Positions 24,984-35,000 of a stretch of DNA of 64,000 nt are shown here, in pieces. Each line of letters opens with the position of its first letter. The first letter of the stretch is position 1. A program made the position numbers and the translations under genes. Source of the DNA: Salinilacustrithrix sp034522155 (lineage in GTDB: Bacteria > Actinomycetota > Acidimicrobiia > Acidimicrobiales > Salinilacustritrichaceae); assembly GCA_034522155.1 (NCBI GenBank), contig JAXHLP010000002.1:310001-374000 (forward strand). The letters run 5' to 3'. Below the pieces are notes generated by a model. The model saw only the letters and a program-made list of their open reading frames with translations. It had not been told where the DNA came from and searched no databases.

Positions 24984-26879
24984 CTACTCCCGGTCGGGGC
25001 CGTTGGTGACCGTCGGGCCCCACGAGGTGCGGCTGCCGCCGTCTCGCTTGGCCTGGTAGAGGGCCGTGTCGGCGCGCTGCACCAGCTCGTCGACCGACTC
25101 GTCGTCTGCGCCGGGGCCGGTGGTGGCGATGCCGGCGCTGCAGCGCAGCGGGATCTCGCCGTCGAGCACCCGCACCGCTTGGGCGCCGACCGCGGCCACG
25201 ATCCGTTCGGCCAGGTTCTCGACCGCGGCCGAGCCCTGGTCGACCCGGCCGGCGACCAGGAACTCGTCGCCGCCGAGACGCGCGACCACGTCGGCGTCGC
25301 GGGTCTGGGAACGCAACGCGTCGGCGGTGAGGCGGATGGCGTCGTCGCCGGCGTCGTGGCCGTGGTTGTCGTTGATCGGCTTCAACCCGTCGAGGTCGAT
25401 GAACAGCGCGAACGTCCGGGCCCCGTCGCGGCGGGACTGGGCCAGCTCGCGGGCGAGGCTGTCGAGGGCCGCGGTGCGGTTGAGCAGTCCGGTGAGCCCA
25501 TCATGGGTGGCCACCCGTTGGAGCTCGGCCCGACGGTCCTCGGCCAGGCGGATGGAGACCCGCAGGCGGTCCAGCGCGCCCTGCAGGGCCTGGCCCACCC
25601 GCCCCGGCAGGGGCGTGTTCAGCGACGGGTCGTCGGGTTCCTCGGCCAAGGCGATCGTGCGCCGCTCCACCTCGGTGAGCGTGGCCGCCATGTCGTTGAA
25701 CGCGTCGGCCGTCGCGGCCACCTCCCGGGGGCCGCCGGATTCGACGGGCTCGAGCTCGAGCTCGCCCTGCTGTACCCGCCCGGCTGCGTCGGCGATGCGC
25801 TCCATGGGACGGGCCACGCTGTGGGCGATCCGAGTCGCCACGACCAGCGCGACGGCGGTGAGCAGGGCCGTGCCGCCCAGCTGCCACGCCATGCTGGTGG
25901 TTTCCTCGCGCACGTGACTCTGGGCTGCGGCGCGCAGGTCCTGGGACGCGGTCTCCAGGGCCTGGTTGATCAGCTCCGCCCACCGGGTGGCATCGGCGAA
26001 GGCGGTCGCCAGTGTGTCGGGGGAGACGTCGGCCTCCTCGAGGGTGCCCAATCCCAGCGCGACGGCCTGGTCGTAGCCATCCTGGGTGTTCTGGGCCCCC
26101 GGATCGTTCAGGAACTCCTCCCACGCGTCCGCCGCCGGGACGTCCTCGAACGATCGGGCGGCCTGGACGGCGGTGTCGAAGCGGGAGGTCGATTCGACGA
26201 GGTCGGTCACGGCCTCGGGCGTCACGAGTTCGGGGAGGAACGTGGTGCCGACCAGGATCTGGGTGCCGTGGGTGCCGATCTCGCCGACCTGGGCGAATGC
26301 CTCGAGGCTGGACTCCAGGGCGTCGAGGCGCTTCATGATCTCGCCCGGCAACCGCGAGCTGGTCGCCGTGACGACGATGCGGTCGAGCTGGTCGCTGATC
26401 ATCCCGTCGAGGAGGCCGTTGACCGGCTCGAACGCTGCGGTCACGTCCTGGAAGGTGGCCTCGCCCTGATCGACGCGGTTCCGCACGCGCTCCAGGTCGT
26501 TGCGCTCCCGGTCGAACGCTGCCTGCCGGCTGGGCAAGGTGATGTCGTCGACGGCGTCGCGCGAGTCGGCCAGCGCACCCACCACGTCGAAACCGGCCAC
26601 CTCAGCGAACTCCTCGACCTCGAGCCCGAACACATCGCTCAACGCGATCGCGCCCGAGTTCTGCTGCTCCTCGACGACCGCGGTGCGGGCCGCCACCAGA
26701 AGGTCGAGGCGCTCGGTCTCATCGGCCAGCTCCTGCGCCGTCTCGCGTGCGGACCAGTGGTCGGAGGCCGCCACCGCGGCGAGCGTGACCAGGCCGAGCA
26801 GTGGCAGCAGGGCCACGAGCACGAGCAACGACCGCAGGCCGAGGCGGCGCGAGGTGTCGGTATGGTGCGAGTCGGTCAT
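24984..26879 (-). CDS. Membrane-bound HAMP-GGDEF diguanylate cyclase
   Basis: This 631-residue protein has a first membrane span at about 12-38 (LRSLLVLVALLPLLGLVTLAAVAAS), a helical extracytoplasmic sensor of about 270 residues (nitrate/nitrite-sensing-like, all alpha), a second span at about 310-330, a HAMP linker (RPMERIADAAGRVQQGELELEPV) and a GGDEF domain at about 460-620: ATHDGLTGLLNR, FIDLDGLKPINDNHGHDAGDD and ARLGGDEFLVA. The inhibition site RDAD lies five residues before GGDEF, so product feedback is intact, unlike the other cyclase. Start: ATG 26879 just before the first span; an ATG further upstream adds a Cys-rich lead without signal features. It is divergent from the GntR gene. 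Confidence 0.9.
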   Translation of the reverse strand: MTDSHHTDTSRRLGLRSLLVLVALLPLLGLVTLAAVAASDHWSARETAQELADETERLDLLVAARTAVVEEQQNSGAIALSDVFGLEVEEFAEVAGFDVVGALADSRDAVDDITLPSRQAAFDRERNDLERVRNRVDQGEATFQDVTAAFEPVNGLLDGMISDQLDRIVVTATSSRLPGEIMKRLDALESSLEAFAQVGEIGTHGTQILVGTTFLPELVTPEAVTDLVESTSRFDTAVQAARSFEDVPAADAWEEFLNDPGAQNTQDGYDQAVALGLGTLEEADVSPDTLATAFADATRWAELINQALETASQDLRAAAQSHVREETTSMAWQLGGTALLTAVALVVATRIAHSVARPMERIADAAGRVQQGELELEPVESGGPREVAATADAFNDMAATLTEVERRTIALAEEPDDPSLNTPLPGRVGQALQGALDRLRVSIRLAEDRRAELQRVATHDGLTGLLNRTAALDSLARELAQSRRDGARTFALFIDLDGLKPINDNHGHDAGDDAIRLTADALRSQTRDADVVARLGGDEFLVAGRVDQGSAAVENLAERIVAAVGAQAVRVLDGEIPLRCSAGIATTGPGADDESVDELVQRADTALYQAKRDGGSRTSWGPTVTNGPDRE

Positions 26880-26981
26880 AGGGGTGCACAACGCATCGGG
26901 GCAGCGATGCTCGAGCTGAGCGTATCCCCCCCCGGCCGGCGAGAACATCGGCGCTTGCGGTGAATCCGGCCGTGGACAAGT

Positions 26982-27710
26982 GTGGGACAAGTGAGCGGTC
27001 AGGAACGACAGATCCGGTACCGGGCGATCGCCGACGACCTGCGCCGCCAGATCGAGGTCGGTGTGCTGGCTGCCGGTGCGGTGTTGCCGTCGGAAGCCGC
27101 GCTGGCCCGGGCCCACGAGGTGAGCCGGGTGACGGTCCGCAAGGCGCTCGAGGTGCTGCGCGACGAGGGCCGGATCGACTCCCGCCAGGGGTTCGGGTGG
27201 TTCGTGGCCGGCGACCGGGTCCGCCAGTCGCTCGGCGCGCTGTCGACCATCGAGGCCCAGCTCACCGAGCAGGGACGGGAACCGGTCCGCCGGGTGGTGT
27301 CGTTCGGCTTCGACCACGGGGGCTCGGGCGACCTCGTCGTGGTGCGGGTCAACCTGGCTGACGGCCGGCCCTTCGCCATCGTCACGGTGTGGTGCCCGGC
27401 CGAGCTCGGCTCGGGGCTGAGCCGCGACGACGTCGAGTCGTCGACGTTCTACGAGCTGCTGTCGGTGACCTTCGCCGGTGCCACCCAGTCGATCGGCGCG
27501 GCCGTGGCCGACGAGCGCGACGCCGAGCTGCTCGAGGTCCCAGTGGGCTCACCGCTGCTGGTGGTCGAGCGGGTGAGTCACGACGTCGACGGCCGGGACG
27601 TGCTCCGTTCCGAGCACCGCTTCCCGGCCCACCTCACCGAGTTCGTGGTCGAGCTGCCCTTCCGGGCGGGCGAGGAACTGTCGCCACCGGGCCTGCGCCT
27701 GGTCGAGTAG
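26982..27710 (+). CDS. GntR family (HutC/UTRA) transcription regulator
   Basis: This 242-residue protein has an N-terminal winged helix (IADDLRRQIEVGVLAAGAVLPSEAALARAHEVSRVTVRKALEVLRDEGRIDSRQGFGWFV) and a C-terminal UTRA ligand domain (LVVERVSHDVDGRDVLRSEHRFPAHLTEFVVEL). HutC-type members sense small metabolites and repress nearby genes. Two starts are possible, GTG 26982 and GTG 26991. Just upstream the sequence has two copies of GGACAAGTG 13 nt apart, which might be its own operator. It lies between the divergent cyclase and the secretion ATPase, either of which may be a target. Confidence 0.87.
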   Translation: MGQVSGQERQIRYRAIADDLRRQIEVGVLAAGAVLPSEAALARAHEVSRVTVRKALEVLRDEGRIDSRQGFGWFVAGDRVRQSLGALSTIEAQLTEQGREPVRRVVSFGFDHGGSGDLVVVRVNLADGRPFAIVTVWCPAELGSGLSRDDVESSTFYELLSVTFAGATQSIGAAVADERDAELLEVPVGSPLLVVERVSHDVDGRDVLRSEHRFPAHLTEFVVELPFRAGEELSPPGLRLVE

Positions 27711-27713
27711 ACG

Positions 27714-27719
27714 TAGCCT
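27714..27719 (+). promoter_or_regulatory. -10 box TAGCCT before the EccC-like gene
   Basis: TAGCCT ends 6 nt before an in-frame ATC at 27726, the spacing seen at other leaderless genes here. This suggests the EccC-like protein starts at 27726 and not at GTG 27789. Confidence 0.4.
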
Positions 27720-27788
27720 GCGGTCATCGAACTCCTCGTCGAGCTCCGTGTCGGTGATGGTCCGGACGCGGTCCGGCTCGACTGCCGC

Positions 27789-30700
27789 GTGGAGGTCGAC
27801 GCCGCGGCATCGGTAGCGGAGCTGCGACGGACGCTCGCCGACCACGCCATCGAGCGGGGCACCCGGCCGCCGTCGGAGGCGTCGCTGTTCACCGACCGCG
27901 GCGAGCGTCTCGACGACGACCACCTCGTGGCGGTCACCGACCTGTGCTCGGGCATGCGGGTGTGGCTGTCGTCGGCGCCGCCCGAGCCCGCGTCGATGGT
28001 GCCGGCGGTCGAGCTCGCCGTGATCGCCGGGCCGGACCTCGGTTCGCCGACGGTGCTCGGTCCGGGCACCTACTCCCTGGGCGGCGCGTCGACCGACGAT
28101 GTCGTGGTGCTGGGGGCCGGGCTCGGTCCGGCAGCCGTGATGGTGGCGGTGTCGCCCGACGGCGAGGTGGCCCTCGACAGCGGCCGGGGCGAGCCGGCGC
28201 GCTATTCAGCCGAGGGCATCGCCGGCGGCGTGTCGGTCGAGATCGGGCCCTGCACGCTGCGGGTCCGAGCCATCGAGGCCACCGACACCGTCGACGCCAC
28301 CGGCGGCGTGGCGTTCAACCGCACGCCGTACCGCCCCGTCGCGGCCAAGGTCCGCGAGGTCGAGGCGCTGCCGGCGCCGCCGACCGCGCCACCGCCGAGC
28401 AAGGTGGCCATCACCTCGTTCGTGGTCCCGCTGGCCAGCGGCGTCGGCTTCGCCGTGGTGTTCGGCCGGCCCCAGTTCCTGATCATCGCCCTGCTCGCGC
28501 CGCTCGTGCTGCTGGTGGTCGACCAGGTCGAGAAGCGCCGGGGCAAGCGCAACTTCCGGGCCGAGAAGGCCGCGTACCGGCGCCTGGTCGACGACAAGGT
28601 GGCCGAGGTGCGGGCGGCCGCCGAGGAGGAGCGGGTCGATCGGCTGCGCGCGCTGCCGACCCTGCCCCGGCTCGTGGAGGAGGCCCGGACCCGGCGCCCC
28701 TCGCTGTGGGCGCGGGGTCGCGACGCGCCCGACCTGCTCCAGGTGCGCCTCGGCACCGCCGACGCCGCCGCGCGGGTGCGCGTCGAGGTGGACAAGGGTG
28801 GCGACGACAGCTTGCGTCGACACGCTGTCGACCGCCTCGCAACCGCCACGGCCACCGTCGGCGACGTGCCGGTCGTGCTCGACCTCGACGCCGTGGCGGG
28901 GGTGGCCTTCCACGGCGACGGGGACGACGTCGACGGCGTGGTGCGATCGGTGCTCGGCCAGCTCGTCGCGCGTCACGGTCCGGAGGATGTGGTGATCACC
29001 GCGCTGCTCGCCCCCTCGGCGTTGCGCGCCTACGAGTGGCTTCGGTGGCTGCCCCACGTCCGCTCGTCGGCCTCACCATTGCCCGGCGACCAGCTCGCGG
29101 TGTGGGCAGAGCCGCTGGCCGACCTGCTCGGTGGCTTGCTCGACGAGGCCGCCACCCGGCGGGCCGCCCGGCGGAGCTTCCCCCGGATCGTGGTCCTGGT
29201 TCACGAGGACGCCGACGTCGACCGGGCCGCCCTCGGTCGCCTGCTCGACGTGGCCCTCGAGGTGGGCGTCCGCGTGGTGTGGGTCGGCCGGGACGAGGCG
29301 CTGGTGCCGCGCCAGTGCACCACGGTGGTCCGGGTCAGCGCGGGCGACACCCGCAGCGTGCGCGCCAGCACCGACGCCGACGACGAGCCGGTTGCGTTCA
29401 CGGCCGAGCCCAGCGATGCCACCACCCTCGACCGCCTCGCCCGGCACCTCGCCCCGCTGCGCGACGTGTCGAGCGTGGCCCGGGTCGGGTCGATCCCGCG
29501 GGTGGTCGGCCTCACCGAGGTGCTCGGTGGCACGCCGGCGCCGGCCGAGGTCGCCACCACGTGGTCGGTGAGCGACGGCGGGTTCCTCGGCGCACCCGTG
29601 GGGATCGGTCCCGACGGCCCCCTCGAGCTCGATCTGGTGGAGCAGGGCCCGCACGCCCTGATCGCGGGCACGTCGGGGTCGGGCAAGAGCGAGCTGCTCC
29701 AGAGCTGGGTGGCCGCGCTCGCCGCCCGTCACCCGCCGGAGCGGCTCACGTTCCTGTTCATCGACTACAAGGGCGGGGCCGCGGCCGCGCCGTTCACCAA
29801 CCTCGCCCACAACGTCGGGTCGGTCACCAACCTCGACGAGCGCCTGAGTCGCCGGGCTCTGGTGTCGCTGCGGGCCGAGCTCGACCGGCGGATGGCGCTG
29901 CTCGCCGAGCACGCCGGTCCGTCCGATCTCACCGAGCTGGCCGCCTTCGACCCGGCTGCCTGCCCGCCCCGGTTGGTGATCGTGGTCGACGAGTTCGCCA
30001 CGCTGATCGCCGAGATCCCCGACTTCGTGTCCGGCATCGTCGACATCGCCCAGCGCGGCCGCAGCCTCGGCATCCACCTCGTCCTCGCCACCCAGCGCCC
30101 GGCCGGGGCGGTCAACGAGCAGATCCTCGCCAACACCAACCTGCGCATCGCGCTGCGGGTGGTCGACGCCGCCGACTCCCAGAACGTCATCGGCTCGGGC
30201 GAGGCCGCCGACATCCCGGTGCCGCTGCGTGGCCGCGCGTTCGCTCGGATCGGCCCGTCCGAGCTGGTGCCGTTCCAGACCGCGTGGTCGGGCGCACCCC
30301 GCCAGAGCGGCGAGACCCGCCGGGTGCGGGTGGCCACCCTCGGATTCGGCCGCGGGCGTGACGAGGCGGCGGGTTCGCCCGGGTCGTCGGGTACCCAGCT
30401 CGATGACGTGCTCCGATCGGTGTCGCTGGCATTCGAGCGCTCGGGTCGGTCCCGTCCGGCGCGGCCGTGGCTGCCACCGCTGCCCGAGGTGGTGTCGCTC
30501 GAGTTGCTGTCGGTCGATTCTGGACCCGACCGTGGGCGTGTCGCCGTACTCGGATTGGTCGACGATCCTGCCCACCAGCGGCAGGGTCCGGCCGAGGTCG
30601 ACCTCGAGTCCGAGGGCGGGCTCGCGGTCTTCGGCACCGGCGGGTCGGGCCGCACCACGGCGCTCCGGACGGCCGCGGCCTCGCTCGCCCTGGGGTCCAC

Positions 30701-31904
30701 GGGCGACGACGTGCAGTTCGTCGGCTTCGACTTCGCCGGCCGGGCGCTGCTGCCGCTGCTCGAGCTCCCGCACACCCGCGCCGTGGTCACCGCCGACGAC
30801 CTCGAGGGCGTGGCCCGCGAGATCGAGTGGCTGGCCGAGCAGGTGCAGGTCCGGCGTTCGATCCTCGGCAACGAACGAATCGAGTCGCTGGGCGCGCTGC
30901 GCGCCCGCGAGGGTCGGCCGGTGCAGCCGCGCCTCGTCGTGGTGGTCGACGGGTTCGGTGCGTTGCGGGCCGAGCTCGACAAGCCCGCGAGCTACGAGTG
31001 GCTCCAGCTGCTCCAGCGGGTGCTGGTCGAGGGGCGCCAGGTCGGGATCCACCCCGTGGTCGCCGCCGACCGGCGTGCCGACCTGCCCAACCCGCTGCTC
31101 GGCGCGCTCGGTGCCCGCCTCGTGCTGCGGATGGCCGACACCGACGCGATGGTCAGCCTCGGCGTGCCACTCGCCCTGGCCCGCGCCGGCGGGTTGGGGG
31201 AGGGGCGGGGCTACCTGCGGGGCGATGAGGAGATCCAGGTCGCCGTCCTCGGCGACGACCCGTCCGGCGCGGCCCAGGCCGAGGCACTCGTCGATCTCGT
31301 GGACGCGTCCGTACCGGTGGTTCCGCGACCCGAGCCGCTGCCCGATCGGGTGCTCCGGCCCTTCGACGCCGACCACGGCTTTGCCGTGGCGATCGGCGTG
31401 GTCGAGCGTGGCGACGGCGAGCTCGAACCCGCCATGGTCGATCTCGCCGGCGGCCACCTGCTGGTGGTCGGCTCGCCCGGGTCGGGACGCACGACCGCGC
31501 TGGCCGCGGTGCGCGACGGGCTGCACGCGCTCGACGTGCCGGTCGTGACCGATCCCGCCGCGCTCGTCGACCCGCCCGTCACCCGGCCACACGTGCTGCT
31601 GCTCGACGATGCCGACGACCTCGACCCGGCCACGTCCCGGCGCATCGAGGAGTTGGCCGGCCGCGAGGCGGTGCGGGTGGTGGCCGCGTTCGACACCGCC
31701 AGCGTCGCCCGGGCCTTCGACGGGCTCGTGCCCGCGCTCCGTCGGGGCCGACGCATGCTCGTGCTCCGCCCGGCCGACGCCGGCGAGGTCGACCAACTGG
31801 CCGGAGTCCGGGTGCGGCTGCGGCCGGGCACGTCGTTCCCGCCGGGCCGGGGCGTGCTCGTGGTCGATCGCCACCCGTCGGTCATCCAGGTCGGGTCTGG
31901 CTGA
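27789..31904 (+). CDS. EccC/EssC-like FtsK/SpoIIIE ATPase of a type VII secretion system
   Basis: This 1371-residue motor ATPase (counted from GTG 27789) drives export of WXG100-type substrates. N-terminus: a ubiquitin-like fold, then an FHA-like domain (about 75-160), then two membrane spans (about 208-245: SFVVPLASGVGFAVVF, LIIALLAPLVLLVVD). Three FtsK domains follow. The first has canonical Walker A GTSGSGKSE at about 630 and Walker B LVIVVDEFATLI. The second (GTGGSGRTT, about 950, VVVVDGFGAL) and third (GSPGSGRTT, about 1230, LLLDDADDL) have Arg for the Walker Lys. The frame is open back to 27717 and 21 more residues (VELRVGDGPDAVRLDC region) complete the first beta strands, so a start at ATC 27726 is possible. 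Substrate genes lie at 37-39.7 kb. Confidence 0.9.
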   Translation: MEVDAAASVAELRRTLADHAIERGTRPPSEASLFTDRGERLDDDHLVAVTDLCSGMRVWLSSAPPEPASMVPAVELAVIAGPDLGSPTVLGPGTYSLGGASTDDVVVLGAGLGPAAVMVAVSPDGEVALDSGRGEPARYSAEGIAGGVSVEIGPCTLRVRAIEATDTVDATGGVAFNRTPYRPVAAKVREVEALPAPPTAPPPSKVAITSFVVPLASGVGFAVVFGRPQFLIIALLAPLVLLVVDQVEKRRGKRNFRAEKAAYRRLVDDKVAEVRAAAEEERVDRLRALPTLPRLVEEARTRRPSLWARGRDAPDLLQVRLGTADAAARVRVEVDKGGDDSLRRHAVDRLATATATVGDVPVVLDLDAVAGVAFHGDGDDVDGVVRSVLGQLVARHGPEDVVITALLAPSALRAYEWLRWLPHVRSSASPLPGDQLAVWAEPLADLLGGLLDEAATRRAARRSFPRIVVLVHEDADVDRAALGRLLDVALEVGVRVVWVGRDEALVPRQCTTVVRVSAGDTRSVRASTDADDEPVAFTAEPSDATTLDRLARHLAPLRDVSSVARVGSIPRVVGLTEVLGGTPAPAEVATTWSVSDGGFLGAPVGIGPDGPLELDLVEQGPHALIAGTSGSGKSELLQSWVAALAARHPPERLTFLFIDYKGGAAAAPFTNLAHNVGSVTNLDERLSRRALVSLRAELDRRMALLAEHAGPSDLTELAAFDPAACPPRLVIVVDEFATLIAEIPDFVSGIVDIAQRGRSLGIHLVLATQRPAGAVNEQILANTNLRIALRVVDAADSQNVIGSGEAADIPVPLRGRAFARIGPSELVPFQTAWSGAPRQSGETRRVRVATLGFGRGRDEAAGSPGSSGTQLDDVLRSVSLAFERSGRSRPARPWLPPLPEVVSLELLSVDSGPDRGRVAVLGLVDDPAHQRQGPAEVDLESEGGLAVFGTGGSGRTTALRTAAASLALGSTGDDVQFVGFDFAGRALLPLLELPHTRAVVTADDLEGVAREIEWLAEQVQVRRSILGNERIESLGALRAREGRPVQPRLVVVVDGFGALRAELDKPASYEWLQLLQRVLVEGRQVGIHPVVAADRRADLPNPLLGALGARLVLRMADTDAMVSLGVPLALARAGGLGEGRGYLRGDEEIQVAVLGDDPSGAAQAEALVDLVDASVPVVPRPEPLPDRVLRPFDADHGFAVAIGVVERGDGELEPAMVDLAGGHLLVVGSPGSGRTTALAAVRDGLHALDVPVVTDPAALVDPPVTRPHVLLLDDADDLDPATSRRIEELAGREAVRVVAAFDTASVARAFDGLVPALRRGRRMLVLRPADAGEVDQLAGVRVRLRPGTSFPPGRGVLVVDRHPSVIQVGSG

Positions 31905-31929
31905 GTCCGCGCGTCGATCGCAACTCGCC

Positions 31930-32046
31930 TCAGGCGACCGCGGTCAGGGTGCCGTGGACGAGCAGGCGGCGGTCGATGGTGGCGCCGGTCGTCGACCGGT
32001 AGAGGACGACGGGCAGCTCCGTTCTGGCCGAGTCGAGCGCCGTCAC
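31930..32046 (-). CDS. Possible 38-residue peptide after the response regulator gene
   Basis: GTG 32046 overlaps the stop of the upstream regulator gene (GTGA) and opens 38 codons ending LLVHGTLTAVA. The coupled start is suggestive, but nothing is recognisable and it may be chance. It would fill the gap to the EccC-like gene's end. Confidence 0.2.
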   Translation of the reverse strand: MTALDSARTELPVVLYRSTTGATIDRRLLVHGTLTAVA

Positions 32047-35000
32047 TGCTCCTCGCGGTCGACGCGGGGCGCCGCCAGCTCGGTCCGGTCGCATCCGAGG
32101 GCCTTGGCCTCGTGGAGCGCCCGATCTGCGGCGAGCAGGGCAGCCATCCCGCCATCGGCATCGACGTCGGCGACCCCCGCCGAGAAGGTGACCGGCCGGG
32201 GTGCTGCCGCTGACCACGTCGTTCGGATCCGGTCGACGAGCTCGACCGCACCGCTCGCGTCCACGTTGCTCAGCACGAGCGCGAACTCCTCGCTCCCGAC
32301 GCGACAGCTCGTGCCCTGCGCCGGTACGTGGGTCGTCAGCACCATCGCGAACGACACGAGCACGACGTCGCCGGCGGCGTGACCGTGCTGGTCGTCGAGG
32401 TCCTCGACGTGGTCGAGGCCGATCATCACGACCGAGCCCGAGGTCGCTCCGGACAGCGCACCGTCCAGGGCGCGGCGGTTGGCGAGGCCGGTGAGCTCGT
32501 CGCGTGAGGTCTCGTCCACGAGCCGTTCTGTCTGGCGCAGCAGATCCACGGCTTGGCGCGCATCCTCGACCATTCGCGGGAGGAGACGCTCGAGTTGCAT
32601 ATGGGCGACGGTGAATCGCTCGACCTCGACGACCGCCGGCGGCCCCTCTCCGAGTGACACGTCCACGGGAAGCGCGTGTTCATCCGCTTCGGCCGCCGGG
32701 ACGATGGTGCCTCCCATGTCACGGATCGTGCGGTGGAGCAGGTCGACTGCCGCAGGTGCCGAGCGGATCCGCAGGAGGCCGCGGAGCAGGTCGGCGACCA
32801 TGTCGGACTCCACGGCGATGCTGCGTCCCGGACTGCTCGGCATCGGGTGGGGTGCGGTGAGGAGCGACGAGGCCGACACGCGGGTGATCGAAGCGAGGGT
32901 GGGCAGAACCGGTGGTGCGCCTCCGCCGTTGGAGCGGGCTGTCGGTGGCGGGGAGAGCGAGTCCGCCACGGTGGGCGCTGACCCGCCGGCCTGATCGGCT
33001 GGCGCGCCAGAAGCCGGGCCCGGCCGGCCGTGGAGGAAGCCCTGACCGATGGTGCAGCCCAGCTCTTGGAGCGCGCGCTGCTGGGCTCGGGTCTCGATCC
33101 CTTCGGCGACCACGACGAGCCCGAGCTCTGCGCCGAGGGTCAGGATCGACCGGACGATGGCGGTGTCGCTGGCGTTCCAGCCGACACCGGCGACGAAGCT
33201 GCGGTCGATCTTGAGCGCGTGGATGGGAAAGCTGCGCAGGTAGGTGAGGCTGGCCCAGCCGGTCCCGAAGTCGTCGATGGTGATGCCGATGCCGAGCTCC
33301 GTCAAGCGATGGAGCACGACGTTGGCCCGGTCGACGTCCTCGATCAAGGCGGTCTCGGTCACCTCGAGCCACAGGTGATGGGGGTCGAGCCCGGTGGCGG
33401 TGAGCACCGCGATGATCCGGTCATAGAGCGACGGTTCGGCGAGCTGACGGGCAGAGATGTTGACCGAGAGAATGAGGTTCTTGCCGGCGCGCTGCCACTC
33501 GGCGGCCTGCGCGCAGGCCTTCTCGAACACCACGTCGCCGAGCTCGATGATCGCTCCGCTGCGTTCCGCCGCGGCGATGAACGCAGCGGGCGTGAGCATG
33601 CCGCGATCCGGGTGGTCCCAGCGGACGAGGGCCTCCATGGCGACGACCTGGTCATCGCTGAGATCGACGATGGGCTGGTAGTGGACCACGAACGCGTCGT
33701 TGGCGAGACCCATGCGGATCTGTTCGTCGTCGGTGGCCGCCATCTCCTGCGCGGAGGTCACCGAGGGTGCGGGTCGGTTGACCGCGACGATGAGGATCGG
33801 CTCACCGGAGTGATCCCGGATCAGCGAGGTGGAGCTGAGCACGTCGATGGCCCAGCCGTCGCGCGCCAGATGCCGGCTCTGACCCTTCCAGCGTCCCGTG
33901 GTCTCGAGATTCTCCCAGGTGGCCGCCAGGGCTTCGTCGTTGTCGACATCGTCGAGGGGTTGGAGGACATCGAGGAGGTGGCGGCCGAGGACCTCGTGCT
34001 CGCGCCAGCCGTAGAGGCGTTCGGCGGCCTGGTTCCAGCTGCGCAGGTGGAAGTGCAGGTCGGTGATGATGACCGCATCGGTGACCTCACCGAGCACGCC
34101 GGTGACCAGGCGCCGGAGCCGGGCCGACAGGTCCGGTACGTGGGTGAGGGTGACCTGCTCTGCGGGCTGGCCCTCCCAGTTGGTCTGCTCGGAGGCGACC
34201 TCGACGGAGACCTCGGTGCCGTCGGTGCGCTCGAGGTCGATGAGCTGGGTACGCCGGCTCGAGCCCGGGCCGCTGACCGCCACGCGCTCGCGGATGGCTC
34301 GTTGCGAGGTCGGGGCAGCCAGCTCGAAGATCTGGCGTCCGACCAGTCGGGCTTCGGGCGTCGGGCCGAGCAGGACGCCCGCGGCCTGGTCGGCGTGCAC
34401 GATGCGACCTCCGACGTGGATGATCGTGCCCCGCTCGAACGTTGCCCCCCGGTCGCCGTCGGGTGCGTCGGTCGCCGGCAGGTCGAGCCGGTAGCCGCTG
34501 CCCCGGACCGTCCGCAGGATCTGGGGATGGCGGGGGTCGGTCTCGATCTTCGCCCGGAGCCGGCGGATGTGCTCGGTGACCGTGGCGGCCTGCTGCCAGT
34601 CGGGCGTCGACTGCCAGACCGCTCGCAGCAACTCGGTCCTGCTGAAGACGTGACCAGGCCTCGCTGCGAGGAACGCCAGAAGGTCGAACTCCTTGCCCGT
34701 CAGGTCCAGCGTCCGGCGGCCGTCGCGGACCTGTCTGGCCCGGAGGTCGATCGTGAGCCGCCCCACGGTCAGCAGCGCATCGACCTCCGGGTCGGCCCAC
34801 CGGCCGACCGCGACGACACGGGAGGCGAGCTCGCGGAGAAGGCACGGCTTGACCACGTAGTCGTTCGCGCCCCGCTCGTACGCCGCGGTCCGGTCGCGGT
34901 TGTCCGCAGAGCCGCTCATGACGATGACGTGTGCCGCCGAATCCGACGCGCGCACCGCGTCGAGCACCTCCAACCCCGAGCCGTCGGCCAGCACGAGATC

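Noticed and set aside
29073..31874. A 933-codon minus-strand frame opposite the EccC-like gene
   Set aside because: It is a shadow of the high-GC codon pattern; no motif, signal or start context, while the plus strand has clear FtsK domains.
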